Shown here piece after piece: positions 16,631-26,880 of a DNA stretch of 64,000 bases. The stretch lies in assembly GCF_003330725.1 (NCBI RefSeq), contig NZ_CP030840.1:4216001-4280000 (forward strand). Reading direction: 5' to 3'. Numbering within the stretch: the first letter of the stretch is position 1; each line of letters opens with the position of its first letter. The position numbers and the translations under genes were made by a program. This DNA comes from Acidisarcina polymorpha. Its GTDB lineage: Bacteria; Acidobacteriota; Terriglobia; Terriglobales; Acidobacteriaceae. The notes beneath the pieces were generated by a model that saw only the letters and a list, made by a program, of their open reading frames with translations, ran no database searches and had not been told where the DNA came from.

Positions 16631-18388
16631 TCAAGCCAGCAAGTTTTCCTTGGCTACCTCAATCAGCTCTTTGAGGGTGTTCGGACTAGCAAGGTCGAGC
16701 ACTTCATCTCCTCGTCCGCTCAGAACCGCTCTCATCATGTAGAGACTGAAACCTTTCGCCTGGGCGCTCGTAATCGTTGGCGGTATGGATAGCTCTTGAC
16801 GGTTCACGAGTACTTCTACTAGTGCCGGTCCGTCATGAGCCAATGCCTGTTGCAGCATGGGGCGAACCTGGTCGGCAGTTTCGGCACGAAGACCGAGCAG
16901 CCCCGCTGCTCGCCCGATGTCGGAGAAATCGGGATTTACCAGGTCGGTCCCGAACGCCAGAATTCCGGCCGCTTTCATCTCCAATTCCACAAAGCCTAAA
17001 GCGTTGTTCTGAAAGAGCACGATCTTGACCGGCAGGTTCATCTGCCGAAGCGTCAGGATTTCGCCCATGAGCATCGCCAGGCCGCCATCGCCGGACATCG
17101 AAATGACCTGCCTTCCCGGGAAGGCGCTCTGAGCGCCGAGTGCCTGACTTAGCGCGTTCGCCATGGAGCCATGATTGAAGGAGCCGAGCAAGCGGCGTTT
17201 GCCGTTCATCTGCAGATACCGCGCTGCCCATAAGACTGGAGTTCCTACATCGCAGGTGAAGATGGCGTCCTCGGCTGCGACCTCGTTCAATACCTTGGCA
17301 AGGTATTGCGGATGGATAGGCCTTTCGCCGGCTTCGCCCTTCGCCAGGTCGTCCAGGGTCTGGCGCATGTGCCGGTAATGTTGGATTGATTTATCGAGAT
17401 GCGTACTCTCGCCTTTATCGTTCAACCTCGGTGAAACGGCGGCCAGGGTCGCCCGGACATCGCCCACCAGGCCTAGATCCAACTTGACCCGGCGTCCCAA
17501 TTGTTCGCCTCGTATGTCGATCTGGATCACAGTCGCTTTCTGGGGCAGGAATGCTCTGTACGGAAAGTCGGTTCCCAGCATGAGCAAAACGTCAGCGTCC
17601 ATGATCGCGTAAGCCCCGGACTCAAACCCCAGCAACCCGGTCAATCCCACATCAAATGGATTGTCATATTCGATGAACTCTTTGCCTCGTAACGAGTGCA
17701 CGATGGGGGCCTTCAGCTTGGCGGCAACCTCCAGCAGTTCCGAGTGCGCGCCGGCACAGCCCGCACCGCCAAGAATGGTCACTTTTCGCCCTTGATTCAG
17801 CAGAGCCGCCAATTGCTCTATCTCTGCGGCAGATGGGAGGGTCACGGGATTGGGCCAGGATATTCGCGGGGGCGTCACCGAGGCTTCATGTCCGGCGAGA
17901 TCGCCCGGAAGCACAACCACGGCGACTCCACGCATCGAAATCGCAGTCTGCATCGCTCTTTGCAGAACGAGCGGCATTTGCTCGGCGGTTGAGATTACCT
18001 CGACGTAATGGCTGCACTCCCGGTATAAAACCTCGGGATGGGTCTCTTGAAAGTAGTTGCTCCCTATTTCCGTCGACGGAATCTGTGCGGCAATCGCAAG
18101 CACCGGAACCCTGCTCCGATGGGCGTCATACAGGCCATTGATTAAGTGCAGATTACCGGGACCGCAGCTGCCGGCGCACACCGCCAGTTGACCGGTTAGA
18201 TGAGCTTCAGCGCCGGCGGCAAAGGCACCCGCTTCTTCATTGCGAACGTGGCTCCATTCGATGTTCTTATTCCTTCGTATCACATCGGTGACGGCATTGA
18301 GGGAATCGCCCGGCACCCCATAGATCCGCTTCACCCCCGCCTGCGCTAGCGTTTCGATTAACAACTCGCCTAAAGTCATCCTGCTCAT
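16631..18388 (-). CDS. poxB: Pyruvate oxidase / pyruvate:quinone oxidoreductase
   Basis: A 585-residue thiamine-diphosphate and FAD enzyme that oxidises pyruvate to acetate and CO2, passing electrons to quinone. The N-terminal TPP Pyr domain has VPGDSLNAV and the catalytic Glu in RNEEAGAFAAGAEA; the C-terminal PP domain has MSGDGGLAML, the GDG...NN cofactor motif with QNNALGF. The tail (SLYMMRAVLSGRGDEVLDLA) matches the E. coli PoxB C-terminal lipid-activated region. ATG 18388 (MSRMTLGELL) has GGAAAGGAAGG just upstream; a 50-codon upstream extension in the frame is rejected. It is divergent from the MFS exporter at 18600. Confidence 0.92.
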   Translation of the reverse strand: MSRMTLGELLIETLAQAGVKRIYGVPGDSLNAVTDVIRRNKNIEWSHVRNEEAGAFAAGAEAHLTGQLAVCAGSCGPGNLHLINGLYDAHRSRVPVLAIAAQIPSTEIGSNYFQETHPEVLYRECSHYVEVISTAEQMPLVLQRAMQTAISMRGVAVVVLPGDLAGHEASVTPPRISWPNPVTLPSAAEIEQLAALLNQGRKVTILGGAGCAGAHSELLEVAAKLKAPIVHSLRGKEFIEYDNPFDVGLTGLLGFESGAYAIMDADVLLMLGTDFPYRAFLPQKATVIQIDIRGEQLGRRVKLDLGLVGDVRATLAAVSPRLNDKGESTHLDKSIQHYRHMRQTLDDLAKGEAGERPIHPQYLAKVLNEVAAEDAIFTCDVGTPVLWAARYLQMNGKRRLLGSFNHGSMANALSQALGAQSAFPGRQVISMSGDGGLAMLMGEILTLRQMNLPVKIVLFQNNALGFVELEMKAAGILAFGTDLVNPDFSDIGRAAGLLGLRAETADQVRPMLQQALAHDGPALVEVLVNRQELSIPPTITSAQAKGFSLYMMRAVLSGRGDEVLDLASPNTLKELIEVAKENLLA

Positions 18389-18599
18389 GGCCTTCCTTTC
18401 CGGTTTCCCGTAAACATTTCGTTGAGCTTGCCTAAGCTGCGGCTCTAGCAGCGCTGATCGAAGGCGGTGAAGACGATAAGTACCAACGACCTTTTGGATG
18501 CAAGCCATATTCGTTCGGGCGCATGCAGAATCGAGCAACGGCGCCTGCTTTCGCGAATCTAAGGCCTGGAGAGCGACAGATGGACACGAGGAATGGTCG

Positions 18600-20132
18600 A
18601 TGGTAGTTCAAATCAAGTCGCCGTGTGAAGAAACAGCAATCTACCCGGCATCCCATCCCCCGCAGACTTGCAACGGCCCCTGGGTGCTGACCGCCACAAT
18701 CCTGGCGTCAAGCATGGCATTCATCGATGGGACGGTCGTCAATGTAGCCCTTCCCGCCTTGCAGACAGCGCTTCATGCCTCAGTCACCGACATTCAGTGG
18801 GTGGTGGAGTCCTATGCACTCCTGCTCGCTTCGCTCTTGCTGCTCGGGGGCTCCCTCGGAGATTTATATGGCCGCCGAAAGGTCTTTGTTCTCGGCGTGG
18901 TCCTCTTCGCGATTGCGTCCGCCTGGTGCGGCCTCGCGCCATCCATCCATACGCTGGCTGTGGCGCGCGGGCTTCAGGGCATCGGAGCAGCATTCCTGGT
19001 CCCAGGCAGCCTGGCGTTGATCAGCACCTCGTTTGCAGAAAAGGAACGAGGCCGGGCCATCGGCACGTGGTCCGGCTTTACGGCGATTACCGCTGCCATT
19101 GGACCGGTGCTTGGCGGATGGCTCGTTCAGAATTTCTCCTGGCGTTGGGTCTTCTTCATTAATCTTCCGCTGGCCATCATTGTGGTGTTCCTGAGCTTGT
19201 GGAAGCTCCCGGAGAGCCGCAACCCGACCGCCAGTCGGAAGCTGGATTGGCAAGGCGCCATTCTCGCGACCGTTGGTCTGGGGGCCGTCACCTATGCCCT
19301 CATCGAAGCCTCATCAGGAAAGACTAGCGTCTGGATATGCGGCGGCGTGGGGCTGGTTGCGTCGAGCGCGTTTCTGATGGTTGAGGCACATTCGCCGGCG
19401 CCGATGATCTCCCTGGGTCTCTTCCGCTCGCGAAACTTCTCGGGCGCGAATCTGCTCACCCTCCTGCTTTACGGAGCACTCAGCGGGCTTTTGTTCTTCT
19501 TTCCTCTGGACCTCATCCAGGTTCAGGGCTACTCCGCGACCAAAGCCGGGGCTGCTCTGCTGCCGCTCATCCTGGTCATCTTCGTTCTCTCCCGCTGGTC
19601 TGGCGGTCTCGTCTCCCGGTATGGAGCCAGATTGCCTCTGACCGTCGGCCCCTTGATCGCAGCAGCCGGCTTCGCACTCTTCATCCCGCCAGGCATCGGT
19701 GGATCCTACTGGACGACATTCTTCCCGGCCGTCGTGGTTTTAGGTGCCGGCATGGCGATTAGCGTGGCTCCGCTCACGACCGCCGTGATGGAGTCAATCC
19801 CGGCCAGCGAAGCAGGAGTTGCGTCAGGTGTAAACAACGCTGTTTCGAGAATTGCCGGCCTGCTCTCGGTCGCGCTTTTTGGTCTTGTTCTCTCGGCGGG
19901 ATTCAACCGCGCGCTGGATCGAACCCTGCGCAGCCCGGACATCTCAGCCGCTACCCGTCAGGAGATCGATCGTCAGCGGCCTCAACTCGCCGGCGCTCAC
20001 ACCACAGACCCTCGCATCCGGTTGGCGATTGGCCGCGCTTTCGTAGCCGGCTATCGGGAAGTCATTGGAATCTCGGTAGGGTTGGCGTTGCTGAGCGCTG
20101 TCAGTGCACAGATGATCGGGAAAAAGAAGTAG
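18600..20132 (+). CDS. DHA2-family (EmrB/QacA) drug:H+ antiporter
   Basis: About 510 residues with 14 predicted transmembrane helices. Family motifs are clear: motif A as [13 protein letters not shown], the [18 protein letters not shown] start, motif C near [23 protein letters not shown]. It should export drugs or metabolites in exchange for protons. ATG 18600 (MVVQIK) follows GAGGA at a good distance; the longer frame from 18498 is rejected. The shared 211-bp region with poxB could let one regulator control both, but no regulator gene is adjacent. Confidence 0.9.
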   Translation: MVVQIKSPCEETAIYPASHPPQTCNGPWVLTATILASSMAFIDGTVVNVALPALQTALHASVTDIQWVVESYALLLASLLLLGGSLGDLYGRRKVFVLGVVLFAIASAWCGLAPSIHTLAVARGLQGIGAAFLVPGSLALISTSFAEKERGRAIGTWSGFTAITAAIGPVLGGWLVQNFSWRWVFFINLPLAIIVVFLSLWKLPESRNPTASRKLDWQGAILATVGLGAVTYALIEASSGKTSVWICGGVGLVASSAFLMVEAHSPAPMISLGLFRSRNFSGANLLTLLLYGALSGLLFFFPLDLIQVQGYSATKAGAALLPLILVIFVLSRWSGGLVSRYGARLPLTVGPLIAAAGFALFIPPGIGGSYWTTFFPAVVVLGAGMAISVAPLTTAVMESIPASEAGVASGVNNAVSRIAGLLSVALFGLVLSAGFNRALDRTLRSPDISAATRQEIDRQRPQLAGAHTTDPRIRLAIGRAFVAGYREVIGISVGLALLSAVSAQMIGKKK

Positions 20133-20150
20133 CCCTGTTGTATGGCACGC

Positions 20151-21515
20151 TCAGCTTGATGGAGCTGCGGGAGTGTAGCTCTTGAAGCCCGCATTGGCCA
20201 TGCCCCGCTGCGCTTCGGGATTCTTCATGAATGTATCCCAAACGAACCCAGTGCGCGCATTTTCCGCCATGAGCATCATGATGCCTGCATCGATCCCTAC
20301 GATATCGGTGTCGTACCACTTCTTTAGTGGATTAAAGGCGTCGACAAAGCCATAGCGGCCCCAGGCCTGCGGGTAGCGGCTCTTGATATTCTTGAGGACC
20401 CGCATCGTAGCCTCCGGCAGAAAGGGAAGTGAGCCTCCCGGAGCTGCGGGAACGACCGTTCCATCGATCGGCCCCATGGCGGGCGGACCGCCCCAGATCA
20501 CGTAGCCTTTATCCGAATCGGAAGCCGTTATGCCCCACAGGTCGTCGCTGTAGTCGGGAAAATACTTGTTCAACTCCACGCAGAAGCGGCGATGGACCTC
20601 GGTGGCGACACTTGAGTTCTGAAAGTAGTCGGCATACTTGTCGCGCTTATGGCGGAAGTCGAACCACGCCTGGGAATACTGGTGCACAAACAACGGAGCA
20701 AACGAGCCAATATACTTCAGACCGTCATATTCGAACGTGGTGCGCTTCCACGCCGACCATGCCTCTGGCCGTAAAGGATGGGTAAACGAGCCCATGCCGA
20801 GCAGGTAGATCATCATCAATTCGCTGTAGTAATCCCACTTGTATGGCAGAAAGCCAAATTCTGGTGTCCACCCATGTGGCAGCAGCGCTGTGTCTTCCGA
20901 GAGCCAGGTCCAATCCACGCGATCGAAAATGGCGTGTGCGAGTTGAACGATATCGCGGTCCCGCGTAAAGTGCTGGCGGCAGGTAAGGATTCCGCAAAGC
21001 AACATGGCGGTGTCGACCGAAGACACTTCGGAGTCCCAGATCCTTTCACCGGTGTTGATGTTGGCGAAGTGGTAGAAAAATCCTCGGTGTGTCGGGAGCT
21101 TCTTCCACAGGAAATCCAATGTAGCAATGACCCGCAAGCGCGCATCTGCATAGGGAACGAAGCCACGTTTCTCGGCAATACAGATCGCCGAGAGGCCAAA
21201 GCCGGTTGACGCGATGCTGGCAACCACGCTGGTGTCGACGATGGTCGTATTGCAGCGGTCTTTGATCAGTCCGGTCTGCGGATTTGCCTGCTCCCAGAAG
21301 TACATAAAAATCTTATGTTCAAGGTCGTCCAGAAACTGATCATCCTCAGGCGAGAAGGTGGTAGTGAGAGGCGTCTTGGCATTCTTGTCCGCGGGTTGTG
21401 CTTGCGCCCAGGCAGTTGAGGCGCTCCAGCTTGTCAGGGGCAAGCCGATGGAGATGCCGGCCATTTGGCGCAGCAGCGTGCGCCGGGAATTGCGATGTAT
21501 CTTCGTGACAGTCAT
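20151..21515 (-). CDS. Tat-exported glucoamylase-like / GH144-type beta-1,2-glucanase
   Basis: About 454 residues with a twin-arginine signal (NSRRTLLRQMAGISIGLPL, cleavage near AWA). The rest is one (alpha/alpha)6 barrel of the glycoamylase-like family (Pfam PF10091) that includes GH144 endo-beta-1,2-glucanases: FLDDLEHKIFMYFWEQANP at the start, HGWTPEFGF, QYSQAWFDFRHKRDKYADYF, GITASDSDKGYVIWGGPP. It would cut beta-1,2-glucans in the periplasm. The start at 21515 is chosen for the Tat signal; an in-frame TTG at 21551 directly preceded by GAGGAG is an alternative. Confidence 0.85.
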   Translation of the reverse strand: MTVTKIHRNSRRTLLRQMAGISIGLPLTSWSASTAWAQAQPADKNAKTPLTTTFSPEDDQFLDDLEHKIFMYFWEQANPQTGLIKDRCNTTIVDTSVVASIASTGFGLSAICIAEKRGFVPYADARLRVIATLDFLWKKLPTHRGFFYHFANINTGERIWDSEVSSVDTAMLLCGILTCRQHFTRDRDIVQLAHAIFDRVDWTWLSEDTALLPHGWTPEFGFLPYKWDYYSELMMIYLLGMGSFTHPLRPEAWSAWKRTTFEYDGLKYIGSFAPLFVHQYSQAWFDFRHKRDKYADYFQNSSVATEVHRRFCVELNKYFPDYSDDLWGITASDSDKGYVIWGGPPAMGPIDGTVVPAAPGGSLPFLPEATMRVLKNIKSRYPQAWGRYGFVDAFNPLKKWYDTDIVGIDAGIMMLMAENARTGFVWDTFMKNPEAQRGMANAGFKSYTPAAPSS

Positions 21516-21710
21516 TTTGCGAATTGGAGGCTGGTCGCCCCCTTTTTCCAACTCCTCTGCGTACTCATTCCTGCAATTTCCGGCCGTACATTTACTGGAG
21601 GCACGAATCCCCTATCCTTGTGAATAATAGATGCAGATGGTGGCGTGCTTAGAGCAACCCCAGGGCAGCGTCTCCGCCTGGTCATGCGTCCAACTGTCTG
21701 CCGGAGTCGA

Positions 21711-22724
21711 ATGACGAGAAAGCAAGTACTGTTAACGATCATCGCAGTTGCCGCAGCCATTGTCATTGTGCTGGCGATGCGCGCCCACCGGCTCCGCTCG
21801 ATCTCTGTCAATCGTCCGGTCACGATCGAGGGTGCAGTGATCCAGCGCGATGGAGATCCCAAGAAGGAACTCCCCATTACCGATGTTGAGGTCACCGCGT
21901 CAGATGGAGTCAAAACTGCTACCACCCGCTCTGAGGCGTCCGGATACTACAAGCTTGTCCTGGAAAAACAATTGCTTTCTCAGAGGCCTTTTGAGGTTAC
22001 CTTCCAACATCCCGGGTACGAACCGCTGCATATGAACGTTCAGACCGGCAGACTGGAGACCCAGAAAGAACTCTACATTGCGGAGATGGTCCCTCTGCCT
22101 CGAAAGACCGTCTCCGGTTCAAACCGGGCAGAGACCGTGGTCTCCAATATCCGGGTAAGATACACCATCAATTCGCGGACCGAGACAAACGTAGGGAGCG
22201 CGGTCAAAACCTTTCAGGTCGTCAATCAAGGAAATGTACCTTGCAATCATCAATCGCCCTGTTCTCCGGACGGGAACTGGAAAGCCTCGATAGGTTCTGC
22301 GTCGCTCGATGCCGGAGCAGACAATTCCTTCGGCAATGTACGCGCCTCCTGTATTGCAGGACCGTGCCCTTTTACGCAGATCGACTCCGCCGGCTTTGTG
22401 CATGGCGGCCGCACCATCACCGCTTCTGCTCTGAATTGGTCGGACACCGCCACTTTCCTCATGGAGGCTGAAGTCTTCCACACCGCAATCAGTTCGGACG
22501 TCCGCGAGTTATACCCGGTCATCTTTGGACGCGCGCTGAACTTCACTCTGCCTCCGACTCAAGAAGGAGTGAGCCTTGAAGCCGAAATCGACGGATCTCT
22601 TATGGTGTTCCCGCTCGGCCCGAACCTGAATCTGAGTTGGGCCGACTGCACCGTCCGCACGGGTGCAGAAAAAGAAAAGACGACCGTTTATCGCTGTGAA
22701 CTCAAGACCGGGTATCGCTTCTAG
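21711..22724 (+). CDS. Membrane-anchored protein with carboxypeptidase-regulatory-like domain
   Basis: About 337 residues. One N-terminal transmembrane anchor (VLLTIIAVAAAIVIVLAM), then a transthyretin-like carboxypeptidase-regulatory domain (residues ~35-120; VEVTASDGVKTATTRSEASGYYKL). The C-terminal ~200 residues are unknown and carry paired cysteines (CNHQSPC, CIAGPC, C...C near the end) suggestive of disulfides. So the bulk faces the periplasm. ATG 21711 (MTRKQV) was chosen as it directly precedes the anchor. No function can be named. Confidence 0.7.
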   Translation: MTRKQVLLTIIAVAAAIVIVLAMRAHRLRSISVNRPVTIEGAVIQRDGDPKKELPITDVEVTASDGVKTATTRSEASGYYKLVLEKQLLSQRPFEVTFQHPGYEPLHMNVQTGRLETQKELYIAEMVPLPRKTVSGSNRAETVVSNIRVRYTINSRTETNVGSAVKTFQVVNQGNVPCNHQSPCSPDGNWKASIGSASLDAGADNSFGNVRASCIAGPCPFTQIDSAGFVHGGRTITASALNWSDTATFLMEAEVFHTAISSDVRELYPVIFGRALNFTLPPTQEGVSLEAEIDGSLMVFPLGPNLNLSWADCTVRTGAEKEKTTVYRCELKTGYRF

Positions 22725-22782
22725 AGCGTGATAATAAAGCCCAACCTGAGATGGCGCTGGATAAACCAGGCGAATCATCCCT

Positions 22783-23694
22783 TCATCGGCGGCCTTGCTG
22801 TCGCCGCAGTTCGGCCTCGAAGGCCTGCTCTCGCTCCTTAATCGCTGCCCGATATCCTTCAGAATCGATCCAGACGCTCTGACCTGCGCCGGCTTTAGCT
22901 CGTTCCAGCTTTTCCAACATATCGAAATAACCTCCATGTGCGCCCAGAAATATATCGCAGGGCAGGCTCTTCAGAGTCAGAAACGTCTTGCGGTAATCCG
23001 CAGCCATCCCCGGGTAAGAAGCCGCAGTTGCCGGGCGCCTTTTCGTAGCAGGAGTATCTACCAGCCGGTAGCCCGGATTCACATTCCAACTGCCTACGAT
23101 GACGACATCGCGTTGCTGGCCCTGGTCCGTTACCCGCATCGTCCAGGTTGTGCACCCGGGCGTATGCCCAGCGGTCTTATGCGCCACCAGGACTACGCCT
23201 CCCAGCCGTACAGCATCGCCATCGTGGAGCACCCGGTCCACTTTCGTTGACGGATAGCGGTCCTTCGGGTAAGCGAGGTCTTGTGCGCCCCCGCTCTCAA
23301 CGGTCGCCACGTCTCCGTCCATCACCATATATTCGGCGCCGCTCCCATGCTGCCCTCGTGTCAGCCGCTTGACCTCTGCACTCCCCGCCGCATGGTCGAA
23401 GTGGGCGTGGCTGATCAGCAGGATCTTGATGTCGGTGAAGCGAAAGCCGAGCTGCTCCACGCTCCGCTCGATGAGCGGCACGGAACTCTCCAGGCTTGAA
23501 TTGACCAGAATATCGCCATCTGGAGTCACCACAAGGTACGAGGCCAGGTCGCGGCTGCCGACGTAATAGAGGTGATCCGCAATGCGAAAGGGCGTCAGGG
23601 GCGTCGTCCATTCGGGATTGAGCGCCAGTCCGAAACGTCCCGTCATCATCAACGCAATCACAAGCAGACCAGCTCGAACCCAATGTATCGTCAT
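22783..23694 (-). CDS. Subclass B3-type metallo-beta-lactamase
   Basis: A 303-residue exported zinc hydrolase with a signal peptide (VRAGLLVIALMMTGRFGLA). The metal site is complete: HAHFDH at residues 96-101 (His96, His98, Asp100, His101), His177 in TAGHTPGC and His253 in GAHGGYF. The pattern HxHxDH, with a third His in a GHTPG motif and with PEWTTPLTPFRIADHLYYVG at the mature N-terminus, is that of subclass B3 beta-lactamases. It would hydrolyse beta-lactams, including carbapenems, in the periplasm. Activity is inferred from family. It is divergent from the aldose epimerase. Confidence 0.9.
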   Translation of the reverse strand: MTIHWVRAGLLVIALMMTGRFGLALNPEWTTPLTPFRIADHLYYVGSRDLASYLVVTPDGDILVNSSLESSVPLIERSVEQLGFRFTDIKILLISHAHFDHAAGSAEVKRLTRGQHGSGAEYMVMDGDVATVESGGAQDLAYPKDRYPSTKVDRVLHDGDAVRLGGVVLVAHKTAGHTPGCTTWTMRVTDQGQQRDVVIVGSWNVNPGYRLVDTPATKRRPATAASYPGMAADYRKTFLTLKSLPCDIFLGAHGGYFDMLEKLERAKAGAGQSVWIDSEGYRAAIKEREQAFEAELRRQQGRR

Positions 23695-23957
23695 GCTCTA
23701 TCCTTATCTCCGCAATGATTACAGACCTCGCTGTGCAGCCAATTTAGATGGAAGGTCAGCCGATGGCGGAGCGAGGAACATCCTGTGTGCCGTTTGACCG
23801 CTGCTTCGTCATAAACTCCGATGATCGGGCGAAGCCGGAAAAGACAAGCTATGATCTCAGACACACATCTGGACGGCCTGTGCGGTCAGCCTGCAGGAGG
23901 CACGCGAGCCCACCAGAATCCAATTGCGAACCTACCTTCTTGAAAAGGAAACGATCC

Positions 23958-25175
23958 ATGCTCAACCGCTTCACTTCGTTCCATAGGGTTCACCCGATTG
24001 CCGGAGCTTCCCTCGCCATCGCTCTGTTTGCGGCTGGCTGCAAGTCGTCTACTCCCGCGGAGTCGCCCGCGTCCTCACCAGCCGCCCAGCCTGCCGCAGC
24101 CACCCAGATCGGCGGCTCCGACGTCGTCAAGTTGCAGCGCAAGGCTACCGGCGACGGCAGCAAGCCCGAATTCCTGACGGCCACGATCCTGCCCGGCCGC
24201 GGCATGAACCTCTATCAGATCACCGCCAATATCCCGGGGAAAGGAGAGATCCCACTCTTCTTCGATCTGCCCGACCAGTTCAACAGTTCCAACGACGATG
24301 CCAACGGAGACGCGAGCTTTCTCGGCGGCGGCGCATTCCTGGCTCCTTATCCGAATCGCATTCGCGGCAAGATTTCCCCGGATGGGAAAACGTTGACAAC
24401 CGAATGGCATGGAAAAACCCTGACCCTGCCCGCCAACTGGAAAGGCAAGAAAGACGGCGCTGAGCCGCATGCCATCCATGGGTTGATTCTCAAGAGCCAG
24501 GCGGAGTCTCTGAATACCGAAACGACCGCCGATGGCCAGACGGAGAGCGGCGTCATCCACGCTGGGGACTTTGGAGGCCGCTGGCTTTCGAAGACAGATT
24601 TGACCTTCACCATCGCCCTCACCGGCGGCGCCATCGATACCACCATCACCGCCAAGAATGTCGGGGATGAGCCCGAGCCAATGTCGATCGGCTGGCATCC
24701 CTACTTTGCTATCCCTAGCGGGGATCGAACGCAGGCGCGCCTCCATGTTCCGGCGGAGAAGCTAGCGCTGGTGAACAACTACGATGATGTCTTCCCCACC
24801 GGAAAGCTGGTCCCGGTCAAGAGCTATGAGGGAGGGAAGTACGACTACAACGCCCCCAATGGGAAACCGCTTGACGGCGACTTCCTGGATGACAACTTTT
24901 CTACCCTGAAGCGCACCGCCGGCAACGTGGATGTTCAACTCACGGACCCCGCAGCGGCCTATGGGATTCACATCCTCGGGGTCTCGCCTGAGATCAAGAC
25001 CGTCCAGGTCTATGCTCCCCCCGCCAAGCAATTCACCGCAATCGAGGAACAATTTAACTTTGGGGATCCATTCGGCAAGGAATGGCACGGGATGGACACC
25101 GGCATGGTGACACTTAAGCCGGGGGACTCAGTGACGTGGCACACTAGGCTGGTGCTGTTTACCCCAGCAAAGTAG
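23958..25175 (+). CDS. Lipoprotein aldose 1-epimerase-like protein
   Basis: About 405 residues. A lipoprotein signal ends at the lipobox ALFAAGC (Cys28), so the mature protein is lipid-anchored. The rest is a galactose-mutarotase-like beta-sandwich (LPGRGMNLYQITANIPG, GGAFLAPYPNRIRGKI, HAIHGLIL, IGWHPYFAI with the family catalytic His, and an end like EEQFNFGDPFG). It would interconvert alpha and beta anomers of a sugar in the periplasm. ATG 23958 with AAAAGGA upstream begins the lipoprotein signal; 70 upstream in-frame codons are rejected. Confidence 0.88.
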   Translation: MLNRFTSFHRVHPIAGASLAIALFAAGCKSSTPAESPASSPAAQPAAATQIGGSDVVKLQRKATGDGSKPEFLTATILPGRGMNLYQITANIPGKGEIPLFFDLPDQFNSSNDDANGDASFLGGGAFLAPYPNRIRGKISPDGKTLTTEWHGKTLTLPANWKGKKDGAEPHAIHGLILKSQAESLNTETTADGQTESGVIHAGDFGGRWLSKTDLTFTIALTGGAIDTTITAKNVGDEPEPMSIGWHPYFAIPSGDRTQARLHVPAEKLALVNNYDDVFPTGKLVPVKSYEGGKYDYNAPNGKPLDGDFLDDNFSTLKRTAGNVDVQLTDPAAAYGIHILGVSPEIKTVQVYAPPAKQFTAIEEQFNFGDPFGKEWHGMDTGMVTLKPGDSVTWHTRLVLFTPAK

Positions 25176-25243
25176 CAGGCTAACTTCAAATGACAGGCTG
25201 CCTGCTTCATCGCTCGAAGAGACGGGCGGCCTGATTCGTTGGA

Positions 25244-26824
25244 TCATTGCCACTGGACGCCCGGATATAAGCTCGGCATACGATAGGCCCGATAGCTATT
25301 TGAACCAGTGATATGCATTTGCCACACGATGGTCGGACTCGAGGTCGGCGTCACCTCCTGGATGTAGGAATCCGAACCCACGCCCGCGAAGTCGGATTCG
25401 ATGTTCCCGTTTGGCTGCGGGGCCGTGTCTCCGGCAAAGCCCGAATACAGATTTGGCGGAAAATAGTGGAAGACAAAGGAGGCAGTCTTGGCTTCCTCGT
25501 CGACCTGCATCACCATGGCAGTTGAGTAAAGGCAAGCGGGCGAATCCGTGTTCCCACAGGTGACGCCCTGGGGAAACAGGCGATCGTTACCATTATCCAT
25601 AATGGCAAGTTGAAAGCTGCCGGTGCTGTTGGGGCTGGTAAAGATCGCGTTGTGCTGCGCGTAAAACCAGTCGGTGGGATCGGTCGCTCCCTGCAGGGCA
25701 AAATCTCCGCCTTCGCCTAGCCTCCAAACAATGTCGCCGGTTCCGGCGCCGTCACGGTAATCTACTTTGACGATCCAGTTCTGATGCCGAATGGAAACGA
25801 TAAAATTGCCATCGTCTGGTGAGTAAGTCACCGAGTTCGTGTGCGTCCAATCAGGGAAGCTCATCGGGTGACGATTTACATCGAGGTGGTCAAACTCATT
25901 CCAGTACCAAACCGGTTGCCAGTTCGAATCCAGATCGATGACGACATCGCCTACCACATTAGTCACCCCGGGGTACCCGGGCAGGTTTGTAAAGGGCTTG
26001 ATGGTGTTGGCAATCACTAACAAGTGGCCGTTGGGCAACTGGACGATGTCATGCGAAAACAACTGGAGCGTGACGTTAAAGCCCGCAGCAGCCATTCTAG
26101 TGTTCAGGTCGTCCATGGTGAGCTGCTGGATGGTCGTCCCTGAAAGATCGAATTCGCGGATCACATTGAGAGTGCCCGCCGGAGTCGGCCCGCCCACAGA
26201 TGACTGTGACGCGGGAGCGATCATGCAGATGAAGTTCCCATTAGGAAGCAACCTTATCGGGTAAAGAATGGAGGCGGGTTGCCGGTCAGGAAATGGGTAT
26301 TCCCAAATGGTATTTCCTTGGAGATCCGTCGCAAAGGCAAGTGACTGGGTCTCTCCTCCGATCATATCGACCAGCTCTATACCGGGTTGCGGTGTCATTC
26401 CAGAGGTAGGCGTCACCGTAGAACTGGGAATCAGACCTGAGGGCAGACTTCCGGTTGTGAACGTGTGATCGTAGTCGTTCTCGGTGGTGCCATCGGCAAA
26501 CTGCGCAACCGCCCTCATGTGGTACGTAGTGTTGGCAATCATCCCTGCGACTAGGATGACGACCGAGTTTCCGTTCTCCGTGGTCTGCTGAGAAGAGGTG
26601 CTCAATCCATAACTCGTATCCGTTCCGAACTGGACTGACACCTGAGCGGCGCGATTCGGCGTGAACTCGTAGGAAGCGACCAAAGGGTTGCCCGTCGCAC
26701 TGACATTCCCAGGTTGTACGCTGGTCGATTCCATCGTCATCGAACCACGTGACGACGAGCAACCTACCAGCATCGCGAAAGGCAGGGCTCCGGCCAGGAC
26801 GTAGATAGCGCTGCAAGCACACAA
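25244..26824 (-). CDS. Arylsulfotransferase (ASST)-like lipoprotein
   Basis: A 526-residue protein starting at TTG. A lipoprotein signal (VLAGALPFAMLVGC, Cys22) precedes a fibronectin-like domain (residues ~45-130) and then a six-bladed propeller of the ASST family (PNGNFICMIA, HDIVQLPNGHLLVIAN, DWTHTNSVTYSPDDGNFIVSIRHQN, FYAQHNAIF, NGNDRLFPQG). ASSTs move sulfate from one phenol to another with a catalytic His; conserved His in DWTHTN and AQHNAI are candidates. The family holds many members of unknown substrate. It converges with the aldose epimerase. Confidence 0.82.
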   Translation of the reverse strand: MCACSAIYVLAGALPFAMLVGCSSSRGSMTMESTSVQPGNVSATGNPLVASYEFTPNRAAQVSVQFGTDTSYGLSTSSQQTTENGNSVVILVAGMIANTTYHMRAVAQFADGTTENDYDHTFTTGSLPSGLIPSSTVTPTSGMTPQPGIELVDMIGGETQSLAFATDLQGNTIWEYPFPDRQPASILYPIRLLPNGNFICMIAPASQSSVGGPTPAGTLNVIREFDLSGTTIQQLTMDDLNTRMAAAGFNVTLQLFSHDIVQLPNGHLLVIANTIKPFTNLPGYPGVTNVVGDVVIDLDSNWQPVWYWNEFDHLDVNRHPMSFPDWTHTNSVTYSPDDGNFIVSIRHQNWIVKVDYRDGAGTGDIVWRLGEGGDFALQGATDPTDWFYAQHNAIFTSPNSTGSFQLAIMDNGNDRLFPQGVTCGNTDSPACLYSTAMVMQVDEEAKTASFVFHYFPPNLYSGFAGDTAPQPNGNIESDFAGVGSDSYIQEVTPTSSPTIVWQMHITGSNSYRAYRMPSLYPGVQWQ

Positions 26825-26880
26825 GAGTGTGTAAGTGGGTCTCCTCAGGGAGATTGCCTCCAGGTGTAGTTAGTAGCGAA

